DNA of 64,000 nucleotides, taken from NCBI GenBank assembly GCA_009760855.2, contig WPIO01000021.1, positions 5,521,001 to 5,585,000 on the forward strand. Direction: 5' to 3'. How positions within the stretch are numbered: position 1 is the stretch's first letter; every line of letters starts with the position of its first letter. Of this stretch, positions 1 to 12,900 are shown one piece after another. Position numbers and translations under genes: made by a program. Below the pieces are notes generated by a model that did not search any database, was not told the origin of the DNA, and saw only the letters and a program-made list of their open reading frames with translations. The DNA is from Cristatella mucedo (taxonomy: Eukaryota; Bryozoa; Phylactolaemata; Cristatellidae).

Positions 1-329
1 TGACAAAATATACCGAAGTAAATAAACTGTCAATTAAATCGCTCGCAAGGCTTTTTCTACACAAATCTAACCTTTCTCCGAAGTTGGAAAGTTTCACACG
101 TTCACTGAGGTCGTAGTTACGGCAAAAATAGAGGTCGGTGGGTCCGGTAGCTTTTCTAGTAGTAGACAACACTGGGGAGCGTCAATCTTTATTGAATGCA
201 ACCTCCTCTAGCAACTGAGGATGATACCGAGCTATGTTCTAAGAAACGAAGTTAAATAATGCGCGATCTAATCCGTTGATTCCTGAAGTTTATTTCTTGC
301 GGAGCGGAAATGTCCAAAAATGGTGGGCT

Positions 330-376
330 GGTTCTCAAGCATGCCTTTTAGTGGTTCTTAAGCATGCCTTCTAGTT
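330..376. repeat. Two-copy 23-base tandem repeat
   Basis: A unit ending in AAGCATGCCTT(T/C)TAG occurs twice head to tail with two differences. It lies in the intron just before the first visible CIMIP2 exon. Confidence 0.6.
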
Positions 377-449
377 CTGTACATATAAGGAAAATCGAAA
401 GGTGATCATTTGCTGACTACTTTACCGAGGTTTATTGCATACTTTATAG

Positions 450-2040
450 GTTATATACCGAGAAGACCTTTCAAATTTGGCAACACCTACAAAGAAGATT
501 GTGATGTCTGCATAGACCAGCATATGAGCAACTACAACTATCACAGGTTCAAAATGGAAGATCTACATCGGCAAGTAAGGACGGCGCATGAACTGCAGCC
601 AACAGAGAAGGATCCGTACGTCAAGAACGTGCTGGACAAATACAGGGACACTCATCCGACCAGGCCCATCCTTTTGGGTGAGGAAGCGTAGCCATATCGC
701 TAGACAGAGAGCAGACATGTCAAGATTAATGTTTTGCAGGTGTAGGTTAGTAATGCGATACTGGGGTTGCTCAGTTGCCGCCAGTCGCCTCCTAAGTGAT
801 ATCGCGTCCCGCGGTTTGATCGCATTCAAGTGCTGCTTGATCGAAGACTTTCGGCGTCGACGAAACTGTCATAAACTCGTGAAACAAAAAGCGAACAATA
901 CCTCTCTGCTACTTACCGGCAGCTTAACTGACGGGCGCAGTGGCAGCTTTGCAGCCTGATAAAATCTGCTAGTGCTGAGTTAAGAGACACTTTTGCTATT
1001 AACTTGACTACAGTAGAGTGAATGTTACCACTGGCTGTCTCATTGAAATGTCTGAATTCTTAAGTAACTGACTTGACTAATTTCTGCGATCTTCTAGTCT
1101 AGAAGAAAGGCGAAAAATGACAGATGGAGGAAAGGTATATATATAAATATAAACATAACTGTATTAAAAAAACAGGAGTAGTCACAAATTCCTTATCACT
1201 TTGGATCACTTTTAACATGAGAAATTCGTAGCATCCCGATGATTGCATAACCAGCTATTTTTAAATTTAATTTTGGGTGAATTTGCTTCGCATGAAACGT
1301 GACTCTTAAGTTGGCAACTTCCTCATCTTAGAGGTAAATCTGATTATTAACTGAATTCGCCTACTTCGTGGAGGGTCGGCAGGTTTGCCCAATTTGGCAG
1401 CAGAAGAATGTTGCTTCCGGCAACTCAATCTTGACAGGTTTTCCCGAAAAGCTGTACACATGAGCGAATTCACGAAATTGTTTACTTTATTTATCGAGCC
1501 AAGCTATAACTTCTGCGTAGCAAAAATGGTGCTTGTCTTGTCACTACCGAAGGCAGCTAAGATTGAAGGCTTTTCTTGCAGCCGATCGCAAGCTGCCCAC
1601 TGAGCCGCCAATGCCCGGCTACCGAGGCTTCATACCACGAATTTCGGTGACAGAACTAGGCCTTGGTGCTCGATACCACCAGACTACCAAGCAAGGCCTC
1701 GAGTCGTTCGCTCGAGAGAATGGAGCGCATCACGAGGCCACGGAGGCACCAGTGGTCATTGAAAGGTAAGGAGATTGCTCCAATACAACCGACAACCGAC
1801 GGATGTGCAGTATCAGAGAAGTTAAAGAAGGAAATTACAGAGTAGAAAGCTAAGAAAAAATGCTATGGTCACATCCTTGCAGGAAAGAGCGATCGCAGGC
1901 AAGACTTAATAGTCCGAGGAGGTATCTAGAGATTAGAGCCAAGACAAGTTAGGATTAAAACTCAAGATGAGTTTCAACAGCGATTGGATTGATTGCTTTA
2001 CATTTGTATAAAAATTATATACATATGTACGTGCATATAT

Positions 2041-2105
<65 letters not shown>

Positions 2106-2106
2106 A

Positions 2107-2190
<84 letters not shown>

Positions 2191-4994
2191 TGCAAGCATA
2201 TGCACACACACTCACAGACCCACACACATGCGCATGCGAACACACCCCTGAATTTCGGTGTGTGTGTGTATGTGTGTGTGTGTACGTTTGTGTGTGTGTT
2301 TGCCTAATCCCTGAGTCGGTTACAGGGAAGTCATTGAGTCAGGAAGTCGAAATTAGCACAGCTGCAGCTGTCAGCCTGCTGTTACCCTAGAAACGTGGCT
2401 CTGCCGAGTGGCCGATGCTTTCTCAGCAGAGTACACAATCTCCAGATTCAGCCTAGTGACTTCGGTGCATCAGCAAATGCCAGTCCACCAGACCCATGCT
2501 TGTCATTCCAACCCAATGGCCAAATGTGGATGCACGAAGGAACCTATTAGAACATACAAATAAGCTATTGAAATGATGCACAGCACTTTCTTTCACGTCA
2601 CATCTCGAGGGTTTTGCGATGGACTTCAGGTGTACCATGTCTAATCAGCAGGTTGAGACAGGAGGCACTATAGCATGCATTTTGGCACACGGCTTTATCT
2701 CGGCGATTGCACATTGCTCAATGTTCAGTCCAGGCCCTGTGCCTCAGCCACACATTGTTTGCCGGCTCTCGGTGAGTTTTCGGTTTGCTGAGCAGGAATA
2801 GCAGCTACAGTCGTCAGCAGACCCCGTGCCATTGTTGTTGGTTTAGATTGCCTACACAAATTAATCATCGGCACAGAGTACGCCATTATGCAGCCACCAG
2901 AGCACCCGGCAGAATAGGTGCTGAGCCTGCCCAGATCCCGAAAAACACGTGCCGAATAACTCGGCTTGGCTCGGCTGTGTGAGGCACCCCGACCCGACCC
3001 CACGAAAGCATGTAGCCTATAACCATACTTACGTTCGGGTGGTTAAAAACAAAAACGCCTGCAGCTGAGTACCTGCTCTGCATTCTTCCTATGGCGCTTA
3101 GTGCTCGCATGTATAGCATCGAACTTGGCTGCGGCATCTTCTGAGCGAGGCAGAAGGCCAAGCGCTGACTGCTGTGATGCACACTCTCTGGGCATGACAG
3201 CAACCGGGAGCGCTTGCAGGCAGGCGCGCCCAGCCGTGCGCCTCCTCCAACCCCAGCCCGCCGCCCGCTTGCCTGTCCGGCTGCTGCCGGTCGGCGGCGG
3301 CGGTGCTGTGCGTCCAGCAGCTCACCGTCGTCGCCATCTTGTTCGTGCAGGGAGTTCAGCAGGGGCCAGGGACCGACGTACAGCCGTCGCCTGTACCTGA
3401 ATGATGGTATGGTACCAAAGTACACCGGATACCTACCACGTAAGTCAGCGGCATGTCCTACCCCGGCAGCTTCGGCACGCGCTCCTGGGGGAGGGGAGAC
3501 TTGGGCAAGGGTGGCTGCAATCGATGCCGGTGCGATCAGAGAGGGGGCGGTATGCATGCTTTCTCGTCCGCAGCTGTCATTCGGTCTGAGCGCCTGTCGC
3601 AGGAACGCGCAATTCCAACTGAAGCACTCAGCCGGACGAATGCAATCGGCACTCCTGCCCTGCCCTGCCGTAGGCTACTCGGCATCGAGAGTTCGGCAGC
3701 TGGGTGAACAACTGTTTAAGGTCAGGGGCTGAGCCCCGGAGCTCCGGATTGGACGCCTTAGATTCCCTGAGAAACAAGGACAGTTAGGATCTAGAGGGCT
3801 AGGCCAACTAAGGAACCACGATGTACGACAACGCCTGATAGGCTGGCTGGCCACAATCTCTTGCAGGTAAATCGTCCCCGGGTCTCGTCTCAGTCGAATC
3901 TCGTATGGCATCGCAGCCTGCTAGTTTGCTGAGCGCACGGCATTTAGCAAATGCTTTGATTGCTTAAGCGTTACGCAGGCAACAGGGCATACGTCTGAAA
4001 AGTTTTGTGTGGCAGTACCGTAATATAATGTAATGTATCTCCATCTGTAACTCCACAAAGTCATAAAGACCATGTGGGTGTTACGCAGGAGAGTTTTGTA
4101 TAGCACACTCACAGCCTAAGCAGCTTTTGGTACCCATTCGGTAGCCAACAGACTTCGTCTCACGCAACAAAGAAAAAGTGGGAAGTACATGCGTGTAGCT
4201 CTTCTGCCGCTTGACAAATGAGGGGGCAAGCGATCAGACTCGGTTGATCGAGTCGCTGCCCATAAAAGTGCAGCAGCAGATGTTTCGGCCTTTTTGCCGA
4301 AGGGCTCGGTTGGGTGATAAAGTGCTGACTGCTAAACTGCTAAGCAGGGGCGCCCTCAAGACTTCTGCTGACGTCTGCAGAAGCCACAGCATTTTCATGC
4401 TGGCTGATTTACGATGCAGTTCACAGCGATTAGCATCCTAAAAATAAGATCTGGCATGAGACAGCTTCGGCACTCCCCCCCCAGGCTGCAAATAAAGCCA
4501 TCGGTCCTCGTGTCAGCTAGACTGCCTGATGTGCTGCTATTAGCCTGCCTCGAATCAGGCCACTGCTGACGCCAGGCTCTGATGCTGCTTCTCCCGTGGA
4601 GCGCTTACCACCGGTTATTGAGGAAGGAGTGGGGTCGCGCTGATTCTAGAACCTGCCGGCCAGCTGGGCGAGCCAGAGAGAGGGGAGCTGGTCTGCACTT
4701 GGCTGCTATCTACGGCCGCAGCAGCAGCCGTTGTCGGTGCCCCGGCAGACCTGCCCCGCCCCTCCACCCGATAACCATTCGGCAGCAGCCGGTCGCTCAG
4801 CCTGCGCTCTTGCCAGCCAGCGCTGAGCGCAGCCTGCTCTGGTGGTGGCGTTTGCAGAGCGCCGCTTCGTCTTTGGCAACACCTACGGTGACACGTCACG
4901 CTCGCTCGACGTGTGCAAACATCCGGATGAGTGCTACGGCGACTACCAGCGAAGCCGAGCCTCGGTGGGCGTGACGATGAGTGCTCACGCGTGA
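450..4994 (+). CDS. CIMIP2/FAM166-family ciliary microtubule inner protein, 3' part of gene
   Basis: Four exons join in phase: 450-677, 1582-1765, 3351-3439 and 4858-4994 (stop TGA at 4992-4994). The acceptors are tttatag, tcttgcag, tcgtgcag and gtttgcag; the donors are GTGAGG, GTAAGG and GTAAGT. Exon phases (1, 1, 2, 1) agree at every junction, giving about 212 residues. The product has three copies of the family signature: GYIPRRPFKFGNTY in exon 1, PGYRGFIPR with GARYH in exon 2, and VPKYTGYLP running across the junction into RRFVFGNTYGDTSRSL. Family members bind inside the doublet microtubules of cilia and sperm flagella. Exon 1 opens in phase 1 inside a Gly codon, so at least one 5' exon is missing; I found none in bases 1-449. 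A donor-like GTGAGC at 4991 overlaps the stop, so a further exon is possible. The family assignment is firm; which paralogue (CIMIP2A, B or C) is not. Confidence 0.85.
2044..2300. repeat. Compound (CA)n-(AT)n-(CA)n-(TG)n microsatellite
   Basis: CA repeats with a few AAAC interruptions run from 2044 to about 2131, then AT repeats to 2151, CA repeats to 2187, and TG repeats at about 2258-2300. It lies in the CIMIP2 intron 1766-3350. Long open frames here in several phases are repeat translations, not genes. Confidence 0.95.
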
Positions 4995-5249
4995 GCCGGA
5001 CATACGACAGCAGAGGTGAATGGACGTCAGAGAGCGCGACAACAGTGGCAGAGAGCAGCGGCAGTGCCTCGTGCTGGCGCTAGCACGTGCGCAGCAAGCA
5101 TGGGCTCGTTGTACATATATGCACATATAACGAACAGCTAGCAATGGCGGCGGTGGCAGCAGCAGCAGCAGCAACGACGGCATGCAGCACTAGCCTGTGT
5201 AGCATGGTCGACACGTACTCATGTACCTTTACCCAGTGACTGCAGAGTC

Positions 5250-5255
5250 AATAAA
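5250..5255 (+). terminator. Polyadenylation signal AATAAA of the CIMIP2 gene
   Basis: A canonical AATAAA lies 256 bases after the stop codon on the same strand. It is the first one downstream and gives a 3' UTR of normal length. Confidence 0.5.
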
Positions 5256-6985
5256 TCGCTTGCCAGCGGTCGACCTCCATGCGCAGCCGGCCCGGCCCCG
5301 CTATGGTAGCAGGCAGCGGCAGAGCGGTAGGATGTTCATCTGGGAGGGCAAGAGCTGCATAATTTTCATGTAGGCAGGGCTAGAACTGCAATTACTGAAA
5401 GATTACAGTGCAAACTCGTGGTGTTCATTTGACGTGAGCTCAGCCGTTGCTCTCCGAGTGGAACTAAGACATAATTAAGTCTCTGACGACTGGTATCGGT
5501 GGGCATAGGAATAAGGGTTGGTCCATGTCGCTGCCCTGCTGAGGGTCGGGGGGGGGGGGGGCAAATGACCTCCCTGGTTCAGTAACTGGTAGCACGTGAG
5601 TGCTTTGTTTAGCCCGGCTACAGGCAAGATGTTAACAATTTCGGGCTTGGGAAGCTTCGGTTGCCTACATTCCAACGAGCGACTATGTAAATGACCAGCC
5701 ACTTCCGGCAAGTGGTGGCTCGCCCGTGAATCAGTCTGGGCCCCTGTCTTGCCACTCACTGAGCGCCTGCAGCCTAGCAGCACTTGCCACGCACCGCATG
5801 CAGTCGGCTCAGAAAGCAGACTGAGCAGAGAGATAGCATGCAGAGACAGCAAACCGTCAGCCGGATTGAAAGGGCATCAGTTGTAAACTCGTCCGTGGTA
5901 GCTCGTCGTGAACAGGAAATCGCAGTGCTACACAGAAATGGTATTTTGTGACATCCTCCGAGGTTGAACCCACAACCTCGAAAACAATCACAACAACTAA
6001 CTCACTAAGGTCGTCTGACATAACTGATAATAAAAGCTTATGACGGTGACGGATACAAAAGCAGTAGACCGAGGCACACAATTGTGAAGGCGCGCAAAGT
6101 TAGCCACCACTTTCTTTCTTTACCAAGTATCACTGCCCTATATTTCCAACTGACCCATTACATAGCCGCCAATTCTAGGGGCATCTAACATGGAAACCCG
6201 CATACATCTGCATGCCGAATCATTTCAGAAAGCCACATTCGGGAAGCCACTGCCTATCCGATGCATTCCCGAAGTTCCGAGCAATCACAGTTACCGCCGG
6301 TCGCTCACTTTGCACATCGCCAGTTGGGCTGAACGGTGGATCGCATTACCATGCCACGCGGTACCTCTGAGCCGATGTCATACCAATCAGTACATCTGAG
6401 GCTGTTGCCCTTGAATATTGGCAAGGAATAGCAATGTACAAAAGGGACAACTCCGGCCCACCAGAGCCGTGCATTCCCGGCAGAGGTGTGTTCCACGACA
6501 ATAAATGATGGTAACTTTCAAGCGACACGTTGGATTAGAAATTGCTTCAGCTAAAGGGGTGCTGCTTGCCTGCCCATTAATATGACCTACAGATCCGGCT
6601 TAGAAACGCAAGTGGTCCGTAGAGCAAGAAAGCGCTCTGAAGTAGAGCGAGAAAGCGCTCTGAAGTAGAGCGAGAAAGCGCTCTGAAGCTGGTGAAGAAA
6701 ACACAAATGAGTGGCAGAGCAGCCACAGCTGCCTCGATAGCTACTGCACCCCGATATACTAGTAGCCAAAGGTTGCGCGAACACAGCTCCCTACCTCGTA
6801 CCCTCCCCTCTCCGGGTGATGATCAGAGGCTGGCCCAGCCAGCTCATGGCCAGTCCGGCTCATGGCCAGTCCGGCTCACGCCGGCCCACCCACCCGCCCA
6901 CCACCTACGAGGCTTGCAAGCGGCCGGTCGCGGAGATGCCTGCGACCTTGCACGGCAAAAGAGAAGAGCGCACGGTTTCCTTATC
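5256..6985. other. Intergenic region between two convergent genes
   Basis: I see no conserved coding segment here. It lies between the polyadenylation sites of the CIMIP2 gene (+) and the MOB2-like gene (-). It holds a poly-G run near 5550 and the tandem repeat at 6619-6687. Confidence 0.5.
6619..6687. repeat. Three-copy 23-base tandem repeat
   Basis: The unit GTAGAGCGAGAAAGCGCTCT plus GAA is repeated three times with one difference in the first copy. Each unit holds the inverted pair GAGCG/CGCTC, so each can form a small hairpin. Confidence 0.75.
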
Positions 6986-6991
6986 TTTTTC

Positions 6992-6997
6992 TTTATT
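6992..6997 (-). terminator. Candidate polyadenylation signal of the MOB2-like gene
   Basis: TTTATT on the plus strand reads AATAAA on the minus strand, about 840 bases after the MOB2 stop codon, in an A-rich stretch. It is the best candidate I see in this interval. Confidence 0.35.
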
Positions 6998-7835
6998 TTT
7001 ATTAGTTCGATACTGCCGGGCCAGCTGCGAGTTTTTCGCCCGGCCTTCGGCGTAGCGCTAGTGGGCGCAAGAAACGAAGAGCATGTGACCACGAAGGCAG
7101 GCAAAGCAGCAGAGATAGCCGGGGTCACAGTTCGAGACGGCAGACCTCCTCCATGGGACGAGGCGCTAGGCCTGCATCAGCTCCCTCTGTGCCTCGAGGG
7201 TCATCCGCAACTGCGGCAGTCAGTACGGCTGCAGCTACAGAATGGGCGTGGCACGGCGGCGCACGTATGGCATAGGCACGTGACTCCATAAGGAGAGCGC
7301 ACCGCATGGGGGGGGGGGTAAAGGGGGCACTCGCAATGACGTGGGGGTAGTGAAGGGTGTGCGTGAAGTCATGACCGAAGGACTGCATTCGAGAGCAGGC
7401 CCTGTCTGTCAGTCGGTGCCTGTTGTGGTCCGGTCGAGCAGCCACCCCCACCCCACCGAATGTCGGGTCGATGATGGCCCGAGACAACGTCGTTGAGATC
7501 CAACTTAATAAAGCCAAAGAACAATGTACACTGACAAGGAGGGCAGCTCTTGGGCAGCTGCCGTGACGACCGAAGGCTGCCTGCCTTCCAAAAGCCGGTC
7601 AGCCGTGCTACGGTAGCAGGTCGGCACCCAGAGCGAGCAGCACGGCAGCAGCTGCTGCCGCGCTAGTGCGGCCTCTGAGCAGTGCTGACAGAAAGAAGGC
7701 AGGCCGGAGCGAGTCAAGCGAGCCAGAGCCGGCCGCTTGGCGCCACCGCCGAGCGGCTCGGGCTAGCTCCGAGCGCACCGAGCTGGCTGCGGCACTTCCG
7801 ACCGCAGCCAGCACGCTTGACGGCGGGCGGGCGGC

Positions 7836-9880
7836 TCAATGCGCCCGGGCGCCGTCGGTCATCGCGTTCTCCTTGTCCTCGCCGGCGGCGTAGGCCAGAG
7901 CGGCGCTGGCGGCGGCGGCGCCGGCACTGGCCGCCGCGGCAGCCTGCGCGGCGGCAGCTCGCACGGCCGCCCACAGGTCGGCCACCACGGCGATCTCTTT
8001 GGGATCGAGCAGTGAGAAGTGGCCGCTGAGCAGCATCTGGTGAGCGAACACGGTGTTGAGGTGCGTGTGCAGGTCGAGCTGCACGATCCGGCGGTGGTGT
8101 GCGTAGTACAGATGCACCGTCACGTGCAGCAGGTAGCGGCACACCTTGCGCGCGACGGTGAGAAAGTTCTGCGGAAAGCTAATGCCTGCAACGTCGGCGG
8201 CGACGAGTCGACAGCTGCTGCAACGACAGCGGCTGCCAAGCGGAGCCCTAGCTGCTGCGGCAGCAATTCTTGCAAGTCCTCCGACAGCGGTAGAAGGCCT
8301 TTGACCTTCGACCTTCTACCGCCTTCTACCATGATGGCGAGACCTGAGCAGACTGAGACCTCGGCAGCTCGGCTGCCGTTAAAGCCCGGACACCCACTTT
8401 GATTTCGCACGAGCTGAGGTCCGGCACTTTGCTCGGGCTTGTCTCTGCTTGCAAAGGAACGTGCACCAGAGCAAGGGATTCGGCCTGAGCAGTACACAGC
8501 GGTGCGATGCCTCGGCAACGGTACAGTGTCAGTCTTTGCTCAGCGAACCGTCATCATCCAATCACGGCGACCAGTAATCGGAAGTGCATGCAGCACGCGT
8601 GAACCCCCCCCTGCCAGGCATAGCACTTACGTCAGCAGCAGCAGCAGCAGCACGGGCACACGGTTAGGCGACGCTCAGCGCATGATTGTAAACCGTGAAA
8701 CCGGGACGCTGCGCTGCGTACCGTGCTTGAGTGGAAACAGCGCTGCATCGTTGATTGTCTTATGCACATACGTCATGACATAGTCGGTGTACTGCTGAGC
8801 ACTGCACTTGACCTTCTTGCCCTTGTCGTCCTGCCACATGTACTGACTGAAAAATGGATAGAGGATATGGCTGCTACTGCTGCTGCTACCATGGCTACTG
8901 CTCTGCTAGCGTTGCTGCTGCTGCCACCACGACTGAAAGCTGCCCTATTGAGAGACGCCGAATCGTCACCGTGCCTGCCACATGCACGCTGCCGACGAGA
9001 GGTATCCGTTGCCACAGCTTGGGAAGGGGGAGGCAGACGAGGGAGCTTGAGTGGAAGGAGGAGATGGGAGAAGAGAGAGAGAGAGAGAGAGGAGGGGTGG
9101 GCACGTGGGGGAGGAATTAAGCAAAGCATCTCAGTCAAACCCATGATGCACCTGCTGCCTGTGTTTGTCAGGGCAACCGCCGCAGGGAAACTTGAGTGCA
9201 TCACTGTCGAAGCCACAAAGCAGTGCCTTTCGAATCCCTCTGCACTTGCTGATACTTCCCTCAACTCCTTCAAATCCCCCTGAGACGATGGCTGCGGCCA
9301 TTTATCGACTGTGAACGCTGGCCGAACCGTAATTTGGCCAGAGGCCAGACAGCCTCATTCTGGGCAAGCCACAGGCAGCTGCAGCTGAGACCCTGCCGAT
9401 GGGCTCACTCATTGGGTATATGATGCATTTTCAGAATCGTCATCTGCCCTCTGTCACGTCTCGAAATAAAGGCATCCTAAGTAGCGAGTGACTCACCAGT
9501 TTCCTGGTCAGACATTTATGCTTGTCACCTGCACAGCATTTCGAGTGCCCTGCCCTGCTCATAACACAGGCTCATCAGCTGACCGTATGACTTCCGTCCC
9601 AGAGGGCACCCATCAATAGGTCGACCGCTCCCATTTAGCTAACCTGCAATCGCGACCACTGCTGCGCGGCATTACGCTGCTCCTCCAAGTGCTAATAAAA
9701 CGAGAAGAGGACTCATCCAAGTGCTAATAAAATGAAAAGAGGATTAAATAAGCCATGATCGCTAGGAAGCAAACATGAGTGTAAATGTCTCACCGTGCAT
9801 TGACCATTAGCAAATGATCACGCCATGTCCAGTCGATGAGTACAGTAGTAAGTCGATAGCTCCATAGAAAATCGCTGAGC

Positions 9881-9963
<83 letters not shown>

Positions 9964-12900
9964 ACACACACACACAGCAGTGCCGAACACGACAAGCTTC
10001 AACACTTCTTTACTCTAGTATAAGCATCAAAAAGGAGCAAATGGCAGCTACAAAAGAGCAGGTAGCCGACACCATGCGATAATAATAATAATAATATTGC
10101 ACTTGATAAAGCGCCCTCAGAGAACTTAATCTCTTTCTAGGCGCTTTACATTTGCTGCAAAGTGATACGCAATAGAATAGTAAGTAAAATCATGCTTGAA
10201 AAACAAACGAAATGAATAACATGGTTAGGGGTTACATGCACTGGGTCAGCATGCAAATGTGGTTAGTGGCAGCATGAACAGTGTCAGCACGCATAAGCAC
10301 ATCGAGGACGAATCACAAGGACCCACTAAATGCTGTCCTAAATAGGTATGTTTTTAAGTTTCTTTTAAATGTGGTCAGGTCAGGGGATGTTCTGATGCAG
10401 GTCGGGAGGGAGTTCCAGGCTGTGGGAGCATACGAGCTAAATGCACGGTCTCCAAAGGATTTAAGGTTTGTACGAGGTATTTCTAGACTGTTGGATTCCG
10501 AAAAGCGAGTGGTACGATGCTTTGCCTGATGGGGTAGTATCTCTGAAAGATAGGCTGGAGCCATAGAATGAAGAGACCTAAAAGTGAGCGACAAAACCTT
10601 GAAGTCAATCCGTTGCTTGACTGGTAACCAGTGCAGGTCGGCGAGAAGTGGAGTAATGTGGCAACTGCGACGCTCACGATATTAGAGGGCACGAGTATTG
10701 GCTGAATTTCAATCAGAAATGCCTCTCAGATTGAAACGTACAGCTCTCCAGCCTCACTTGCTTTGAAGATACCGAGTCAAAATTATGCTACCATGGTGAC
10801 GCTATATCAGCCAATCCGAACCGCCCGACACTGCTCAAGGGGGCGGGGTCTACTGAATCCAGTGTGGCCCCCATATTATAAGGACAGCAACCTGGGCTGC
10901 CTCCTGTTCCTCAGACCGTCACCAACGACAAAATGCACCTTGCTTTCACTCGATGCCCAACTGCCGAGTTCGAGTCAAACACTAAGACAATGTTCTACAG
11001 TTTTTCCTTATCTGCAGTTGACACGCTGATTTAACAGCCTCATTTACAAAGCAGCAGATCGTCTATCACCACCGCTTGCAGTGGACAATATAGGATCGCC
11101 CAATGCAAGACTCGAACCCACGACCTACCTGGGTCGCGATGAGCGAGCACCTTAACTCCTGGGCTAAGACCTCGGGGCATTGACCCCTAGATATTGTGGG
11201 TCTTCCCCAGCAAGATAAAAATCCTGCCTCTGCGCCTGCCTTCAGCTTCCAACATTGGCTTCTTTAAGTGCTAACGAAAAAGCATCGTCTGTCACGAGCA
11301 AGCGCAGATCGGCAGCCCGCCGTCGCCCAGCCAAATCAAGCACGCCACATGCCCACAGCACACCAACGAAGACGTCAGACCCGGCGGCGGCAGCGGCCAG
11401 AAGCTAAGGTGAAGCAGGCCTCTTGGTGCCTGCGGCAAGGCATCCGCAGGAGCCGCTTCACCTAAAAGCGGAGCTCTGCGCGCTCCTTAAATGCTTTGAC
11501 GGCACCGATGCACTGGCACGGCAGAGGCTGCCGGGCGCCGCAAGTGAGCCGGGGCACGAGTAGGACACTTGCCGGCCGCCGCATGAAGCGCTTTGGCCGG
11601 GGCTTTTTACTTTTTTGAAGGACTAACGAGAAAGGGTGCTCAGTCAAACGCTGCTGCACTGAGCCAAACGCTGCCTCCAGCCGAGAGAGATGCTAGCACT
11701 GGCTAGCCTTGTCACACCCATCTGCGGGCGGCCAGACGCTGCATTCTTCGAAGTGCCTCTGCCAAGGCCATAAAGTGTGCACTAGAAGTGCACAGAAGCA
11801 TACGTGCCTTCGAGGCCAGCAGTTTGCTGGCTGCCATCGCCAGCGGCCACCTCTGGTCGACTTGACGAAGGGGCAGTACATTGGCTCTCGGTCGGCTGGT
11901 CAGGCCATTCGTGAGCATCCCTCGTGCACAGCTCTCGCTCGCCGGCTTTGCACTGGCAGCTGCAGCAGCATCAGCAGCAGACAGATGCCGGCCACCAGAC
12001 AACGAGTGGAGCGCATTCGTTCGGCTCAGCCGAGTTTTTGGCACCACATTCGACCAGGCATTCCCCGAATGCACTCAAAGTGCATCCATACTGACATACG
12101 ACGGGGGGGGGGGGGGGGTTCGAAAAGACGACGTACTTGCCAACCAACCGCTGAGGTTGAATTTGCATACTAAGCCCTTGGCATATCATATCACAAGGTG
12201 GTGCAAGGGACATCGGATGACAATGACAAGAGCAGCTGTGGCCAGAGTTACTACACTCAATCGTGCTAACACCAGCCGACTGGGCATGATCGATCGTATA
12301 ATCAGCTCGGGGAAATCCGGCTTATGCAAGAGGTGCTGCTGCTGCTGCTGCCGACAGACCTGCCTGCCGATGATCAGCTAGCGGCTAATAGTCAAAACCT
12401 ACCCGAAGGGGTTAGCCCCGCTGCCGTCCGAGAGCCAGAACCGAAACTCTGCAGCTATAAAGAAAACCACGTAGGGGAAAGCGCAGGGAAAGGATCTGGT
12501 GGTTGGATGCAGGTGTGCACAGGATCAGGGAGTCCTTCCTGTACCAACGAATGTTGGCCCTTCTAAATGACTTCGGCAAGGGTGAGTGCCTGCCGGTGGC
12601 CGGCGTGGTGCAGGAAAAAAGCCTTGCGGGTAAAGGAGAATTAATAAAACAATACCTTCGTAATGGCCAATGGGCCGTGTAGGCATCATTCTAACCCCAT
12701 TAGAGGATCACCAATGCCAATCAACTAATTATTGCCTAACTAGCTTGGATCATGCAGACTTCTTCTTGCAAGCCACAAATCTGTAACACGCATTTTGTGA
12801 CACCAAATTTGCACACACCCGGTCAGTGATTTCAAATGGCTGCACTACATGTGCACAGTCCCTAAAGAAAGAGGCCATCATTGCTGGGGTGCTGATAATT

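Noticed and set aside
1933-2390. Several overlapping His-Thr and Cys-Val open frames
   Set aside because: They are translations of the CA/TG microsatellite in a CIMIP2 intron.
3214-3732. A 172-codon plus-strand frame taken as one gene
   Set aside because: Only 3351-3439 is coding; it is one CIMIP2 exon bounded by splice sites, and the rest is intron.
8140-8168. Acceptor at 8168/8169 for the last MOB2 exon
   Set aside because: Using it would drop the conserved ISFPQ residues; the acceptor at 8186 keeps the frame and the motif.
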